DNA from: Cryptomeria japonica
Lineage: Eukaryota; Streptophyta; Pinopsida; Cupressales; Cupressaceae
Assembly: GCF_030272615.1 (NCBI RefSeq)
Contig: NC_081413.1
Span: forward strand, 604,066,709-604,130,708
Direction: 5' to 3'
Length of the DNA stretch: 64,000 nt
Below the pieces are notes generated by a model, which ran no database searches, had not been told where the DNA came from, and saw only the letters and a program-made list of their open reading frames with translations. A program made the translations under genes and the position numbers. Shown one piece after another: positions 46,126 through 59,850 of this stretch. Within the stretch, counting starts at the first letter, position 1; the number at the start of each line of letters is the position of its first letter.

Positions 46126-49100
46126 ATGATGAAGAAGGAAGGTCTAAAGTTTAACAAAGAGAACTATAGGATATGGAGCGACAGAATGAAAATTTACATC
46201 AAGAGTCTAGGAAGTTAGTATTTGGAACAAGTCAATACTAAATATGTTGCATCCATTGGGATTTTTACTGATGATTAGAAGAAAGAACAACAAGAAAATC
46301 ATCAAGTATTAGATGCCATTGTTAGTTCCCTATATGATGCTGAATATGTTGATGTTCATGGTCTGGAAATTGCACATGAGGTATGGAAAAAACTTGAAGA
46401 GATTTATAATGGTGATGAACATGTTAAGATTGCTAAAGAGGAGAGTCTGAGAGGAAAGTTTGATGACATGCGGATGACCGAAGGTGAGAATATCTAGTAG
46501 TATGCTCAAAGGATAAAAGAGATAGTCGGTGAAATTAAGAGTGTAGGAGGGAAAGTGGAAGATGCCACAGTGATAAGTAAGGTACTAAGAGCCCTGCTAC
46601 CAGTCTACGCTATCTGAGTTGCAGCTATTCAGTAGCTGAAGTCTATAGATAAAACTAAGGTAACTCTTGACTCCATCATTGGAAAACTTATTGCTTTTGA
46701 ATTAAACAGTTATTATGGTAGAGTACAAAAATCAAAGTTTGCATTTAGAGCTTTTGTCTCTAACCCATCTGTGAGAAAAAGTAGAGATACTAGTCATGGT
46801 AATGAATCTAGATCCAGCAGAGATGCTATGATGAAGACAGTTTAGTGGAGATTAAAGCATTGTTGGCAAAACGACTACCTAGAGGCACTGACCAATACAA
46901 AGGTAAATTACCTTTAAAATGTTTTGCATGCAACAAGATTGGCCACATAGCTTCTAGCTATCCTAATGGTGAAAATGAACACAAGAGAGAGAAATTCAAG
47001 AAGTATAAGGGTAAAGGCAAGAGAGATTGTTTTATTGCTATTGATAGTAGTATCATTGATGAAGAGTTAGATGGTGATGCGAGTGAAGATATTGTGTTTG
47101 TAGTTATTAAGGAAGAGATATTAGACCAGAAGGCATTAGTGTCCAGGATGGATAATCCTAATGATTGGATCATTGATAGTGGTTGTTGACATCATATGAC
47201 CATTGATCAAAGCAAATTTATTTCCTTGAAGGAATTTGATGGTGGTGTTGTAAGATTTGGCAATGACTCACCTTGCATGGTTAAAGGTAAGGGAGTTATT
47301 TCTCTTAATGAGAAGAACAGTGCTGATGATGTCTACTGTCTTGAAGGTCTAAAGCACAATCTTTTGAGTGTGGCACAACTTAATGACTGAGGATACCCAC
47401 TGGAGTTCAAAAATGGTATGTGCAAAATCTTCAACAACAAAAGTGAATTGGTTGCTACTAGGAAACAAACTAAAAGTAACCTGTTTCACCTTAATCCTAA
47501 AGTTAGCAACTATTTGATTGCAAAAATAGATGATAGTTGGCTTTGGCATAGGAGATTTTTTCATATAAACTTTGACAACATTGTTAAGGTGAGTAAGTCC
47601 AAGACAATGAGAGATTTGCCTCAGTTAGACAAACTGGTTGATGCTCTTTGCAAAGAATGTCAGTTAGGAAAGATGACTTCTTCAACTTTCAAGAGACAAT
47701 CCTTCTCAGTGGAACATTTGTTAGATTTGGTTCATATAGATCTTTGTGGATCAATAAGAACAAGGAGATGGATATTTCATGATCCTCATTGATGATTGTC
47801 AAGGATGATGTGGGTCACATTCTTCAAGGATAAGACTGAAACTTTTGTTCAATTCAAGAAATTCAGGGCCTTAGCTGAGAAAGAGAGCGGAAAGAAGATA
47901 AAATGTCTTAGAATAGATCAAGATAGTGAATTTACTTCTGAGGAATTCACTAGCTACTATGATGACAATAGAATCAAATGACAACTTTTTGCACCAAGGA
48001 CACCACAATAGAATGGTATTGTAGAGAGTTACAACTGGTCAATGGTTGAAGCTGCTAGGAAAATGTTGATACAAGGAGGTGTAGTGAAAACATTTTGGAG
48101 AGAAGTTGTGAGTACAACTATCTACACTCTGAACCGAGTTCGGGTGAAAAGAGGTAAGGACAAGACCCCTTATGAATATTGGTATGGAAAATCACCTGAT
48201 GTTAGCTATTTTAAGATATTTGGAAGCAAATGTTTTATTAAGAGAGGTGAATACATTAGAAAAATTGAAGCTAAGAGTGATGAAGGCATATTTCTTGGTT
48301 ATTTCACCAAGAGTAAGGCCTACAAGTATTTTAACAACCGGACATAGAGAATTATTGAGAGTGTTGATGTTTGAGTGCATGAATGTCTTGAAATTTCAAA
48401 GGAAATTAGTTTGGAGAAGAATGATGAAGATCCTTGCATTTTGTTTTTAGAACTAGAAACTATGAAATCTGAAACTAGTAAAGCAAATTATGATGCACTT
48501 GTTCAACTAGAATAGATAAATCCTTAAGACGATAATAATGATGAAGCTAAACCTGAAGATAATAATCATGTTATTCCTAGATATGTGAGACTAAATCACA
48601 GTCCTGAACAGATTATTGGGGATAAGGATGTTGGAGTACTAACAAGAAGGAGAATAAGAGAGAACTCTTGCATGATCTCCACCATTGAACCAAGAACTGC
48701 TAAGGAGGCATTTGGTGATGATCATTAGGTTAAAGCTATGGAGGAGGAATTGGATCAAATTAAGAAAAAAAACACTTGAACCCTTGTACCCTGACTGGTA
48801 AATAAGAATGTTATAGGAACTAAATGGGTATTTAGAAACAAGTTGAATGAAGATGGTGTTTTAGTTTGCAACAAGGCTAGGTTGGTTTGCAAGAGCTATG
48901 CACAAGAAGAAGGAGAAGATGCGAAACTTTTTCTCCAGTAGCAAGATTGGAAGGTGTCAAAAGTTTACTTAAATTTGCAGCTCATGAGAAGTTCAAGGTA
49001 TACCAGATGGATGTTATTTTTGCATTTTTGAATGTGATATTGGAAGAAGAAGTATACGTAGAGCAACCAGATGGTTATGAATTGACTGATGAGAAAGACA

Positions 49101-50269
49101 TGGTATGCAGACTGTATAAGGCTTTATATGGATTAAAGTAGGCACCTAGAGCATGGTATGCAGATTGTATAAGGATTTATATGGATTAAAGTAGGCATCC
49201 AGAGCATGGTATGAAAGACTTCATACACATATGATGAAGATAGGCTTTCTGAGAACCAATGATGATAGTAACATATATCTTAAGTCTGAAAGAGATGAAA
49301 TATTGGTCAGTGAAGTATTTGTTGATGATATCATATTTGGAGGTAATGATGTCATGAACAACAATTTTGCAGATGAAATGAAAAATGAGTTTGAAATGTC
49401 TTTAGTAGGGGAAATAAAAAATTTCATAGGCTTGTAGATAAAACAAATGAAGAATGATATTTTTATTACACAACCTAAGTATGTGAAAGGGGTTTTGAAG
49501 ACATTTGGCATGAGTGACTATAAACCAGTTGGGACACCGATGGTTACATGTTGTAAATTGTCTAAGGAAGATCAATCTAAGTCTGTTGATGAGAAGGAAT
49601 ACAGGTCAATGATTGGCAAATTGCACTATGTTGTTCACAGTAGACCGGATATTATCCATGCGGTTGGCATAGTTTCTAGATTCTAGAAGAATCCTAAGGA
49701 AACACACCTAATAGAAACAAAAAGAATCTTTGGATATCTGAAAGGTACTGTTGACTATGGATTACGGTATCCATATGGAGGAAATTTTGATTTGAAGGTG
49801 TACATAGATGCTAACTAGGCTAGAAATGTTGATGACCGAAAGGCACTACTGGTGGAGCATTCTTTCTTGGAGGAGGACTTCTTTCATGAAGTAGTAAGAA
49901 GCAGAGTTGCACTTCACAATCTATTGCTAAAGCTGAGTATGTTGCAGCTTATAGGAATTGCATACAAGATATTTGGATGAGGCACATATTGGAAGGTTTT
50001 AGGCTGAAGATTTCACAACCCATAAAGATTTTATGTGATAATACAAGTGCCATAATATTTTGAAGAAACCTGTTTTGCACACACGAACCAAGCACATTGA
50101 ATTGAAGTATCATTTCTTGAGAGAAAAAGTACAAAGAAAAGATGTTATCTTAGAGCATGTTTCTACCAAGGAGAAGCTTTCAAATATTTTTACCAAACCT
50201 TTACCTAAGACTGCATTTGGGTATCTTAGAAGTCAACTAGGGTTTGTACCCCTTCATGAGCTTAGCTGA
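46126..50269 (+). pseudogene. Copia gag-pol pseudogene, element 1 copy B
   Basis: ATG 46126. The zinc knuckle has lost its last Cys (CFACNKIGHIASSY). Protease keeps DSG (DWIIDSGC, then a stop), unlike copy A. Integrase has LVHIDLCGS with a 12-bp loss just after it near 47763, a changed second motif (LRIDQDSEF) and QGGVVKTFWREV. Reverse transcriptase has an extra Glu codon (LEEEVYVEQ) and FVDDIIFGG. The C-terminal frame 50060-50269 (HTRTKHIELKYHFLREKV...SQLGFVPLHELS) is open, better than in copy A. Confidence 0.92.
49099..49204 (+). repeat. 53-bp tandem duplication in reverse transcriptase, copy B
   Basis: Units at 49099 and 49152, same place and sequence as copy A, so older than the 32-kb duplication. 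Confidence 0.93.
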
Positions 50270-50593
50270 GCATGATGTTGATTGCATCAGTCCCTGAACC
50301 ACTTGCATAATTTTACAAAAGGATTTATGTACTATTCCATAGGGGGAGTATTATGTTGCAGATTATTGTTGTTGTATAGTGAAATTTGTAACTACATGAT
50401 TTACTTTCAATTTGGCATTGTTGTCAAAGGGGGAGAAGTATTATGTGATTATGAGGAAGATAACCAGTAACAAGATAAAGACAAGGAGACCATTGTGAAT
50501 ACTTGGTAATGTAAACCAGGATTCCTATTCACAATCACAACAATAATCTTAGGCATTGATATTTGTATTGCCATCAATGCCAAAGGGGGAGAT
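50270..50593 (+). promoter_or_regulatory. 3' untranslated part with polypurine tract, element 1 copy B
   Basis: aaagggggagatt lies directly before TGTTGG at 50594. Two more aggggga runs lie upstream, as in copy A. Confidence 0.8.
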
Positions 50594-51978
50594 TGTTGGC
50601 ATTTGCATGAAGATTGCATTAATGATATGTTATGTTTTCATTGATGTCAATTAACTAGTATTGATATTGCAGATATTATTTTTATTGTCTTGTAACCGAT
50701 AGGAAGAGCTTTGCGGAAGATATTGAAACTGATATGTAAGTTTGGGAGTTGAACTATTAACTGGTAATTGGTTAAAAAGTTGAAAGGGTATAAGAAGTTT
50801 AAACCCTACCAGTTGTTGAACCCTAACAAATGAAAAGTCATTGAATTGGTTATGTTGATGAGCGGTAATGATGAAGACACATGTGATCATTGTATGAAGA
50901 TAAATTCAAAATTGTTTTGACGCATTTTTGTCTAGGGAATGAGAAAAGTGTATTGCATCTAATGTAAAGTGTGTGATGAGTTACTGAGTCCGAGGAAGCA
51001 ATGATCAAGGAGCGGATGGAGTTTTATTGATTAATGTGTACAAATTGCTATGTAAATCCAATGGTCATACTTGAACCAATTTGTTTACAATCTCTATGAG
51101 AGAATTAGGTTTTTGTTGTGTTACCAACCTATTTGATTTGTTATAAGGTCGATGAAGTTGTTTCATAAAAAGTGTTGGTAGAAATCAGTTGAGTGTGTGG
51201 TTGTTGAACCAGAGAATGAATCTATAGTTTGAGTAAAGGCAGATGGAAACTTAAAGGGATGTGATCAAGCAAGTATAGTGCTATGGAGACAGATCAAGCA
51301 AAACCCTATTGTTTTCTAATCATTATAGCAGAACTGAAATCCCCTAACCAGGTAAGCTCTAACAAGCTTGGTTACTTCTTAAATCCTTTAACAAGGTGAT
51401 CCATTAGCTTGGATTCTCAAATCCTCTACTGAGGTTACTCCTAACAGGGTACTTTCTTCTAACAAGGCATTTGTAGCCAATCCCTTAACTGGGTGATTCT
51501 TAACAAGACTTTTCTAAAAGCTTTAACAAGCTTGGCTCTGAACAGGGTGAACTTTAAAAGAGTCCAAATAATTATCTTGTGAGTCTCATCTCACCATGAT
51601 TTTTACCTAATTTGGGTTTCCACATCAAAAAATAGTTGTCATGTGGTGAATGTTTTTCTGGTTGATTTGATTAACTACTTAATTATCCTTATAATGCATG
51701 ATAACCAGAAACATTGAGGAATGAAGTCAGTTGACATATGATAAAGCATTTAGATGTTTACAAGTTTAATGGTGTTTACTGTTAAGTTGGTATAGCAGTT
51801 AAACCGGTTGATATTGAATTTTCTTATGAAGATTATATCTTGACAGAGAAATTTTATTGATAAGTTTACTTTGTGTGATTGAGATTGAGATTAGGAATTT
51901 TGTATCATTTTTTCAATTTACTGATTCAAGCCCCCTCTCAGTAATCTACCGAATACTTATTCTTTCATCACACCATCA
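50594..51978 (+). repeat. 3' LTR of copia element 1, copy B
   Basis: 1385 bp, TGTTGG...CCATCA. The repeat cluster is at about 51337-51555. Confidence 0.92.
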
Positions 51979-53205
51979 ATAACTACCATGAATCCATCCA
52001 TCCAAAGTGATGAGAGTCTAGATGTTCCTAAGTGGCTAAAATTCAACTTTGGAAGGATAAGGAAGAGAGTATTGAAGAAAGTAAGTTTTCAAAAGATGAT
52101 AGTTGAGGTTGAGGCCGCAAGGAAGCCAAAGAAGGCAATGAATTTGTATGCCACCTAAAACTATGCAAAAGGAGAGATAGTTGCCAATACCCTAAACTAG
52201 CGAAGATCTAGTAAAAGCCGCCCATACCCTATACTAGGGTAGCCCAAGACAATAAGAAAATGGTTTAGGGGTCATATAGACTAGCTTTATGTTGTATTTT
52301 AATTATAAATCATGACCCCGACACCAAGATTTATAAGAGATTGTAAATTATTAAACGCCAAACATGCCCATTGACCTAGAGCAAATATGAATCCATCCAC
52401 CTAGCTATTACCCACCTAGAAATCGCAACCGCTGTCAACAATTTATCACTAATGTTGTAGTGTGTTATTTTACTCTAATGATATCTTTCATGATGAAAAT
52501 GTGGTTAATACATTTTGGCATGCAATGTGGTATTAATCTACCTCCTGATCTGAGCATTTAAACAGTCATTTCTTTAGTTTGTGGATCAGGATTGGACTCC
52601 TATGTTGTACCATGCACTTATCTAGGTTTCTAAACATTGGTTGAGAGCATGGGCTATAATAGAGACAAACATAAAGTGATAAGTTGTGTGATTAGAGATT
52701 TTCAATCCACCCCTTCTAGGTTGGGATTATACTGAACCGAACACAGTTGTATCTCCCTATTACTGCAATTCTTTCAAAGATTGATGAGGTGTAATGGGGA
52801 CAATAGAAGGAAAGCTACTGCTCCAAAAATAATTCCAAAGAGTCATTATCCATTCTAATAGTCTTTGCAATGATCCTTGCTACAAGCTAGGTGGAAGGAT
52901 CAAAAGACTTCCATACATCTTGTTGTGGCAAGATTCTTCACTAGTCGATTCTCATTTTTCTTCCTTGAAGAGCGATAAAGGGGGAAACCCAAAGCTGGGA
53001 CTGAGAGGAATTTTTAGCTACTGGCATAGAATTTTGTGAAATGCAAGGTTCCAACAACAATCCTAGAACAATAAAATTTTAAAGAAGGGCTTCCTTAGCG
53101 TTAGCTTTCAGGTCAGGTGTGTCAGGCTAGCTGGCAAGAGAAAGAAAGGCTTTCTCGAAAAACACTAAATGAAGGTTGTGAATCACTTGAAAAATATTCA
53201 TTCCC

Positions 53206-54277
53206 GTAGTGGGATGGAGACATAAAGATAGACAGTGCATAAAGGTGCACATGAGACATGCAAAGACAGATTAAGGATAGGGGGTCTAGAAGAGTGAGTT
53301 TGTGCATAAAGGAAAGCATAGAAAATAAGAAATCAAAATCTATGTTGAAGAAAGGAGAGGTTAGCCTGAGAAAACGAGAACAAAAAGAGGAAAAGACTAT
53401 TTGAGGAAAGTATTGGTTGTGCAGGAAATATAAGTGTGTGAATTACAGAATAAATTGCAAGAGGAAAACAAAGGAGAGAGATTATAGCTGCATAAGTATT
53501 GAAATAAGTAAAGGTTAGATAGAGGACATTGAAGCTGCCATAGGGGAGGCATATGAAAAAAATTAGCATTAGGAATGTGAAAAGAGATTGGCTCATAAGA
53601 AGCTCAGTTTGTCTATGAGGTGTAGAAGGGCAAGGACAAGAAGAGTTATGCTGGTATATGGGGATAAGAAAGGCGAAAAGTTTATAGGGGGTTGCGTAGG
53701 GTTTGAAGGAAGACCTTGGAGGTGTACAAAAAGGAGTCAGGAAGGTCTCCACCAATAGGGAGTTACAATAGATTGGAGATGCATGAGATGCTAATGTAGA
53801 GGAAAGAGAAAGCACAGAGTATTAGTCAAACAAAACTTACTAGAAAGAAATGTTGCATTAAAATAGATATTTGAATAGAGTGAAAAGGCCACCACTCAAG
53901 GAGAATAGAAGAGTGAATATCTAGAGCATACAACATAGCGAAGAGCACTTAGACAGAGCTTGTCAATGAGAAAAGGAAGCTGGATGTAATTTAGCCATGT
54001 CGAATAAAGTTTGAAGATTTTGCATCTTGAGAATTGCTTTTACATATTGTGTCTATGTGTATTGTTAATACTTCTCTCAAATTGATAAAGTTTATATAAT
54101 TAGGCTTGCATCACTACGAAAATTCCTAAAAGGTGAAGAAAATCAAAATACCCATAAAATGAAAAACATATAAGAAACTAACATTATATTTATTTATATA
54201 TATATCTATAATTTGTGATCACAAGGGTAATTTGATCCTTGCGTATGTGACCCATTTGGATACACAAAAATGAAGTT
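53206..54277 (+). repeat. Extra forward copy of a 1.07-kb spacer block, copy B
   Basis: Matches 25319-26386 of copy A and also 57283 to about 58345 of copy B. It is joined on the left to a block ending at the equivalent of 22610 and on the right to the inverted block. In copy A it occurs once. Confidence 0.88.
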
Positions 54278-54915
54278 ACTCGAGCATGCAGCTCCACACA
54301 TTATTATTTTCTTTGCATCCACTGATCATGTAACTGCAAGCTTGACTATTTACCCTCCACCGTAATGCACCACCACATGATCCAAGATCCACTGCCAAAC
54401 ACCACCATGAAACAAACTAAATTTAGGAGCGTTGAATATAGTCGTAGAATAGTTAATATTTTTTAGTTTAGCAAATAAAGCATTCTATGCATGCAAGTTT
54501 TTCCAATTATCTTGTTTAGTGATAAAGATTAGTTTAAATTTTGATTTTAAACAATGCAAATAAAATGGGACATGCAACTCTAGTTGCATCGTAATTTTAA
54601 TATTTTTTGTAATGCTAATAATTATGCATGAATCTAGTGAACAATAGTCTAAACTTAGACACATGATATGCAAGAGTTTTGATGGTGTAACCATTGTTTT
54701 GTTTAAGGTTTTGAACTTATTAAATAGGCAGCTTCCCTTTTTTTTCTGCAAGCAATAATATAAATTGTGTGTTCTTCGTGAGAACAAGGCACTCTTTTTC
54801 TGAGTTGTGGTTTTTTTCTACAATACATCTATTACTGTAGTTGGTTGTTTTCTGCTATTTTATTTGTTAAATCAGTTGGCTTTAAAGAGACAAGGCAGAT
54901 TCAAAATTCAACAAG

Positions 54916-54926
54916 TGGTATCAGAG
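54916..54926 (+). other. Primer binding site of the second copia family, copy B
   Basis: tggtatcagag two bases after the LTR end, followed by tagg. Confidence 0.85.
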
Positions 54927-54982
54927 TAGGTAAAATTGTTTTGGGTTAAAGTTTTATTGTTAGAATTTTGCCAAAGATAATC

Positions 54983-55831
54983 ATGTCAAATTCTAACAAC
55001 ATGCTCATTCCGGAATTTGATGGGAATGACTATGATTATTGGTGCATTAAGATGCTGACCTTTTTTATTGGAAAAGATTTATGGGAGACTATTGAATCAG
55101 GTTACGATAAGCCAGCTGATCGGAATACCCTTACAGCCAATGAAAGAACAACAAGAAAGGAAGCAAGGAAGAAGAATGCTCAAGCTTTGTTTCACATTCA
55201 AATAGCTCTTGATAAGAGCTTATTTCCAAGAATGTCAGGAGCAACAACTGCTAAAGATGCCTCGAAGACTCTACAAGAAGCTTACCAGGGTAGTGATCAA
55301 GTTAAGGTAGTCAAGCTTCAGACATTGAAGCGAGAGTTTCAGAGTTTGAAGATGCAAGAAGCTGAAAATAAAAGTGATTATTGTGTTAGAGTCAAAGATG
55401 TGGTCAATAAAAGGGCTACACTATGGGAAATTGTAAGAAATGAAGTTTTGATAAAAAAAGGTATTGAGATCTTTGACACCTAGAAGGAAATTGTTGCCAT
55501 AATCATAGAAGAAAGAAAGGATTCAACAAAACAGCAGTTTGATCAATTGCTTGGATCCTTGATGTCTCATGAAGAAAGATTGAAAGATTCTTTTGAAGGT
55601 GTAGAGAAAGTGTTTTCCTCTAAATTGCAAATCACAAAAAATAAAGATGCAAGCAACAATATTGCCAAAAGTGCAATCAAGGCCAAGGTAAAGGGTAAAA
55701 CCAAAATTCTTCAAGAGGTAGAGGCAGAGATAGCTCAAGAGGAAGAGGTGGTTCCAAAGGAAGAGGTAGAGGAAGATTTGAAAAGAGAAATGTTCAATGT
55801 TACCACTAATACATTTGGTCTAGATTTCTGA
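54983..55831 (+). pseudogene. Copia gag (DUF4219/UBN2 type), copy B, nearly open
   Basis: MSNSNNMLIPEFDGNDYDYW at 54983 runs open for 166 codons to a TAG at 55481, then continues in the same frame from 55484 to 55831. It includes the DLWETIESGY helix that copy A loses to a frameshift. I chose 54983 over the in-frame ATG at 54968 because it gives the conserved Gag start. From about 55690 the native frame appears shifted by one: the other frame reads Arg/Gly repeats and NVQCYH. No zinc knuckle, protease or pol follows. Confidence 0.85.
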
Positions 55832-55844
55832 CAAAGGTTTCCAA

Positions 55845-56030
55845 TGAAGAAGGTATATTGTGACCAAATTTGATTTTTTTTTGAAAAAATGCCCGAATTC
55901 GTCAAAATTCCGATGTTAATTTGACATTTGGTTTCGACGAAGAAGGAATTAGTAATGAAATTTGTTTTTTTTCAGAAAAAGTGCCCACGTTTGTCGGAAT
56001 TCCAATGACAACAGGCATTACTTAAAAAAA
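55845..56030 (+). repeat. Two ~100-bp diverged direct repeats, copy B
   Basis: Inverted counterpart of 23240-23440, with gaagaagg starts at about 55838 and 55939. Confidence 0.5.
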
Positions 56031-58939
56031 AAAGAGGGCAAGTCATTTGTGCATTGAGATCCCTCGCAGGTGTCCACGTCGACTTCAACCCCTGACAAGA
56101 TCAAACCTGCGTCAAAGGCATTTGTGCATTACAATCCCGCTCAGGAGGTAGATTCTTCACCTTAATTTCATCATGCAAAAAATTACACCATTCAAGAGAT
56201 TTATTTCAAGAGATTCTACAACTTTTGCTTTTATACATGCTAGCTATGCCTGCATTCTTGTGGGATATTGACCGATTGTGGAAGCAACTCTTGGAGTATG
56301 AGAGATTCCTTTTTTATGCAAAATATGTTAGGAAATGAGACATGTGGTGGTTATTTTCCCAAGTTTTAGATGCAAATTGGTCAATCTCATATTCATAGTG
56401 ATTATCCAATCTCAGGCTGGATGGCTCTTGGTCAAAGTTGTGGTTCCGTGAATGCATAATCCCTAAAGGATTTCACTCCTCGTAAAACCATAGATCTATG
56501 ATTTAGGAGTGAGCATTGAAGTTTCTTGAAGCAATCCCTTCCTCTCGTATATTGTTGATTGATCATTATTGCACGAGTTAATATATAGGGCAGTGTCTGC
56601 CTCTGGCTGCTGAATCAATGGAGATCAAACCAACACACAAGAAACAATGGGAATGAATATTTTTCAAGTGATTCACAACCTTCATTTAGTGTTTTTTGGG
56701 AAAGCCTTTCTTTCTCTTGCCAGCTAGCCTAACACACCTGACTTGAAAGCTAACGCTAAGGAAGCCCTTCTTCAAAATTTTATTGTTCTAGGATTGTTGT
56801 TGGAACCTTGCATTTTACAAAATTCTATGCCAGTAGCTAAAAATTCCTCTCAGTCCCAGCTTTGGGTTTCCCCCTTTATCGCTCTTCAAGGAAGAAAAAT
56901 GAGAATCGACTAGTGAAGAATCTTGCCACAACAAGATGTATGGAAGTCTTTTGATCCTTCCACCTAGCTTGTAGCAAGGATCATTGCAAAGACTATTAGA
57001 ATGGATAATGACTCTTTGGAATTATTTGTGGAGCAGTAGCTTTCCTTCTATTGTCCCCATTACACCTCATCAATCTTTGTTAAAGAATTGCAGTAATAGG
57101 GAGATACAATTGTGTTCGGTTCAGTATAATCCCAACCTAGAAGGGGTGGATTGAAAATCTCCAATCACACAACTTATCACTTTATGTTTGTCTCTATTAT
57201 ATTCCATGCTCTCAACCAATGTTTAGAAACCTAGATAAGTGCATGGTACAACATAGGAGTCCAATCCTAATCCACAAACTAAAGAAATAAAGATAGACAG
57301 TGAATAAAGGTGCACATGAGACGTGCAAAGATAGATTAAGGATAGGGGGTCTAGAAGAGTGAGTTTGTGCATAAAGGAAAGCATAGAAAATAAGAAATCA
57401 AAATCTATCTTGAAGAAAGGAGAGGTTAGCTTGAGCAAACGAGAACAAAAAGAGGAAAAGACTATTTGAGGAAAGTATTGGTTGTGCAGGAAATATAAGT
57501 GTGTGAATTACAGAATAAATTGCAAGAGGAAAACAAACGAGAGAGATTATAGCTGCATAAGTATTGGAATAAGTAAAGATCAGATAGAGGACATTGAAGC
57601 TGCCATAGGGGAGGCATATGAAAAAAATTAGCATTAGGAATGTGAAAAGAGATTGGCTCATAAGAAGCTCAGTTTGTCTATGAGGTGTAGAAGGGCAAGG
57701 ACAAGAAGAGTTATGCTAGTATATGGGGATAAGAAAGGCGAAAAGTTTATAGGGGGTTGCGTAGGGTTTGAAGGAAGACCTTGGAGGTATACAAAAAAGA
57801 GTCAGGAAGGTCTCCACTAATAGGGAGTTACAATAGATTGGAGATGCATGAGATGCTAATGTAGAGGAAAGAGAAAGAACAGAGTATTAGTCAAACAAAA
57901 CTTACTAGAAAGAAATGTTGCATTAAAATGGATATTTGAATAGAGTGAAAAGGCCATCACTCAAGGAGAATAGAAGAGTGAATATCTAGAGCATACAACA
58001 TAGCGAAGAGCACTTAGACAGAGCTTGTCAATGAGAAAAGGAAGCTGGATGTAATTTAGCCATGTCGAATAAAGTTTGAAGATTTTCCATCTTGAGAATT
58101 GCTTTTACATATTGTGTCTATGTGTATTGTTAATACTTCTCTCAAATTGATAAATTTTATATAATTAGGCTTGCATCACTACGAAAATTCCTAAAAGGTG
58201 AAAAAAATCAAAATACCCATAAAATGAAAAACATATAAGAAACTAACATTATATTTATTTATATATATATCTATAATCTGTGATCACAAGGGTAATTTGA
58301 TCCTTGCGTATGTGACCCATTTGGATACACAAAAATGAAGTTTTGTACAGGTGTTAACGATCTATTATGTCTTAGTTATTGTGAATGATAGAAGGTACAA
58401 TTGAATCATCATAGAAGGTAATTCAAAAAATAGTATCTTAATGCTAAAAAATGAAGCCAAATCCAATACGAAGTTTGATCACCTTGTTGCCAAGTGTTGG
58501 AATCTTATGCAAGCGATGAGCCATGCATGACATTGTCATACAAGGAGAGAACGAAATAAAGTTGCAACTAGGGTGGCTTCTTTGGGCCTATTTTCAAATC
58601 ATTTGAAAATATGGACAAGTATATATGATATCTCAAATATGGTTCATGTTATTATTTTTAAGGACATAAAATCTCATTAGGGAGCATAATCGAAGGCTTA
58701 CCTTTTCAATTACTGTTGTTTCCCTTTTGAATAGTCCTTTATTGTATTGGCAGCAAATATCTCTTTCAAACAATAATGGCACTTTCCCCAAACCTTGTAA
58801 GTGTTGTATTTTTCCTACTATTGGCTTTTGTTATATCCACCTGGTTTTTACTTATAATATATTTGTGATAACGATGGGGGTGGACCTCATACAAATTTAG
58901 CTAGATAGTTGTGAGGATTTAAAAATAATGTCAAGGTAT

Positions 58940-59850
58940 GACAGAAAGTGGTTAAGGGTTATCTTGCAAGCTATGTCGAAGGCATGCAGGGCTTTGATCC
59001 TGAGCTATCCATAAAAATATTTCAGTCATGAGATAAGGATAATGTGAACATTGGGAGAGTTTCTTTCAAAGTGTCATCGGACATAGTCACTACTATCATT
59101 GTTTTACCATAGGAAGGAATAAATTTTAAAAATAAGTCAAAAGGGTCTTATAAGGATGAATTTAAGAGATTCTTCAAGCCCAATGAATGGGTTTTGAGGT
59201 TTTAGAGCAGGTATATAATAGAGGAGACCTCCCCAAAATTTGGAAGGTTGTATCACTATTACCTATGAAATACTTCTCTCTGGATGGGCGGTTAAAAGGT
59301 TCCTTACCCAACTATTCCCTATGCCAATCCAACTAAGGTATGGCATAAAAATTAATTTCACCTTTTGGGTTTGTTCTTCTCTGACTCAATTGGTTACTAG
59401 AGCCAATTCAAAAAATTACCTTCCCCTTCACGAATGGTTAATTCTTAGGTTGTACAACTTCCATCCGGCTTTATCTCCATCCAATGGCCCTTTGTTATTT
59501 CTCCCTGACCCCTTGTTAGATTCTAATTTAGTTATGGAGCACTTGGGTGCCCCTATTGTGAAACTTGACCCCAATCTTTCTTCTTCCTCTAATCCCAATA
59601 TATTTCCTACTCACTCCAAGCCTATTAGAGGAGAAAAATAGAAAATTTCCCCTAACTCCCCTTCTAAGGAAGTGGAGATGCTGGAATGGGATGAGGAGGA
59701 AGCTTTTGAGGAATTTGATTCCTACTCAACCTAGAAATCTGACTGCTCTCTAGTGGCCTCTAAAGAGGTTGCCCCCTTTCCTCCTAATCAAGATGTCTCC
59801 AACCCCAATCCCAACCCCCACTTTGGATGCTAAGGTGTCAATGCTGGAAG
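58940..59850 (+). pseudogene. Unclassified decayed coding remnant, copy B
   Basis: Same frames and same stops as 26990-27900, with the added change of a Leu codon (tta) before one TAG. The 133-codon frame is at 59240-59641. The identical lesions show that it was already dead before the duplication. Confidence 0.4.

Larger units (their letters stand above)
44638..51978 (+). mobile_element. Full-length degenerate Ty1/copia element 1, copy B
   Basis: Same insertion as in copy A, with the same flanks (gtaac before, ataac after) and the same damaged first dinucleotide of the 5' LTR (ta for tg). Additional private stops and one extra in-frame codon in reverse transcriptase show separate decay. Confidence 0.93.
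54432..55831 (+). mobile_element. 5' fragment of the second copia family, copy B (inverted)
   Basis: LTR about 54432-54913 (ends ttcaaca), primer site 54916-54926, gag 54983-55831, then loss of the element at the start of the zinc knuckle. Same truncation point as copy A, so the truncation predates both the duplication and the inversion. Confidence 0.8.
54278..57284 (-). repeat. 3-kb inverted block relative to copy A
   Basis: Reverse complement of 24984 down to 21974 in copy A, including the second-family copia fragment, which is therefore on the plus strand here. The last ~640 bp (about 56652-57284) is an inverted copy of 52569-53205 in the same unit. The right junction shares agaa with the next block; the left shares one base. 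Copy A bases 24985-25318 are missing. Confidence 0.9.
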
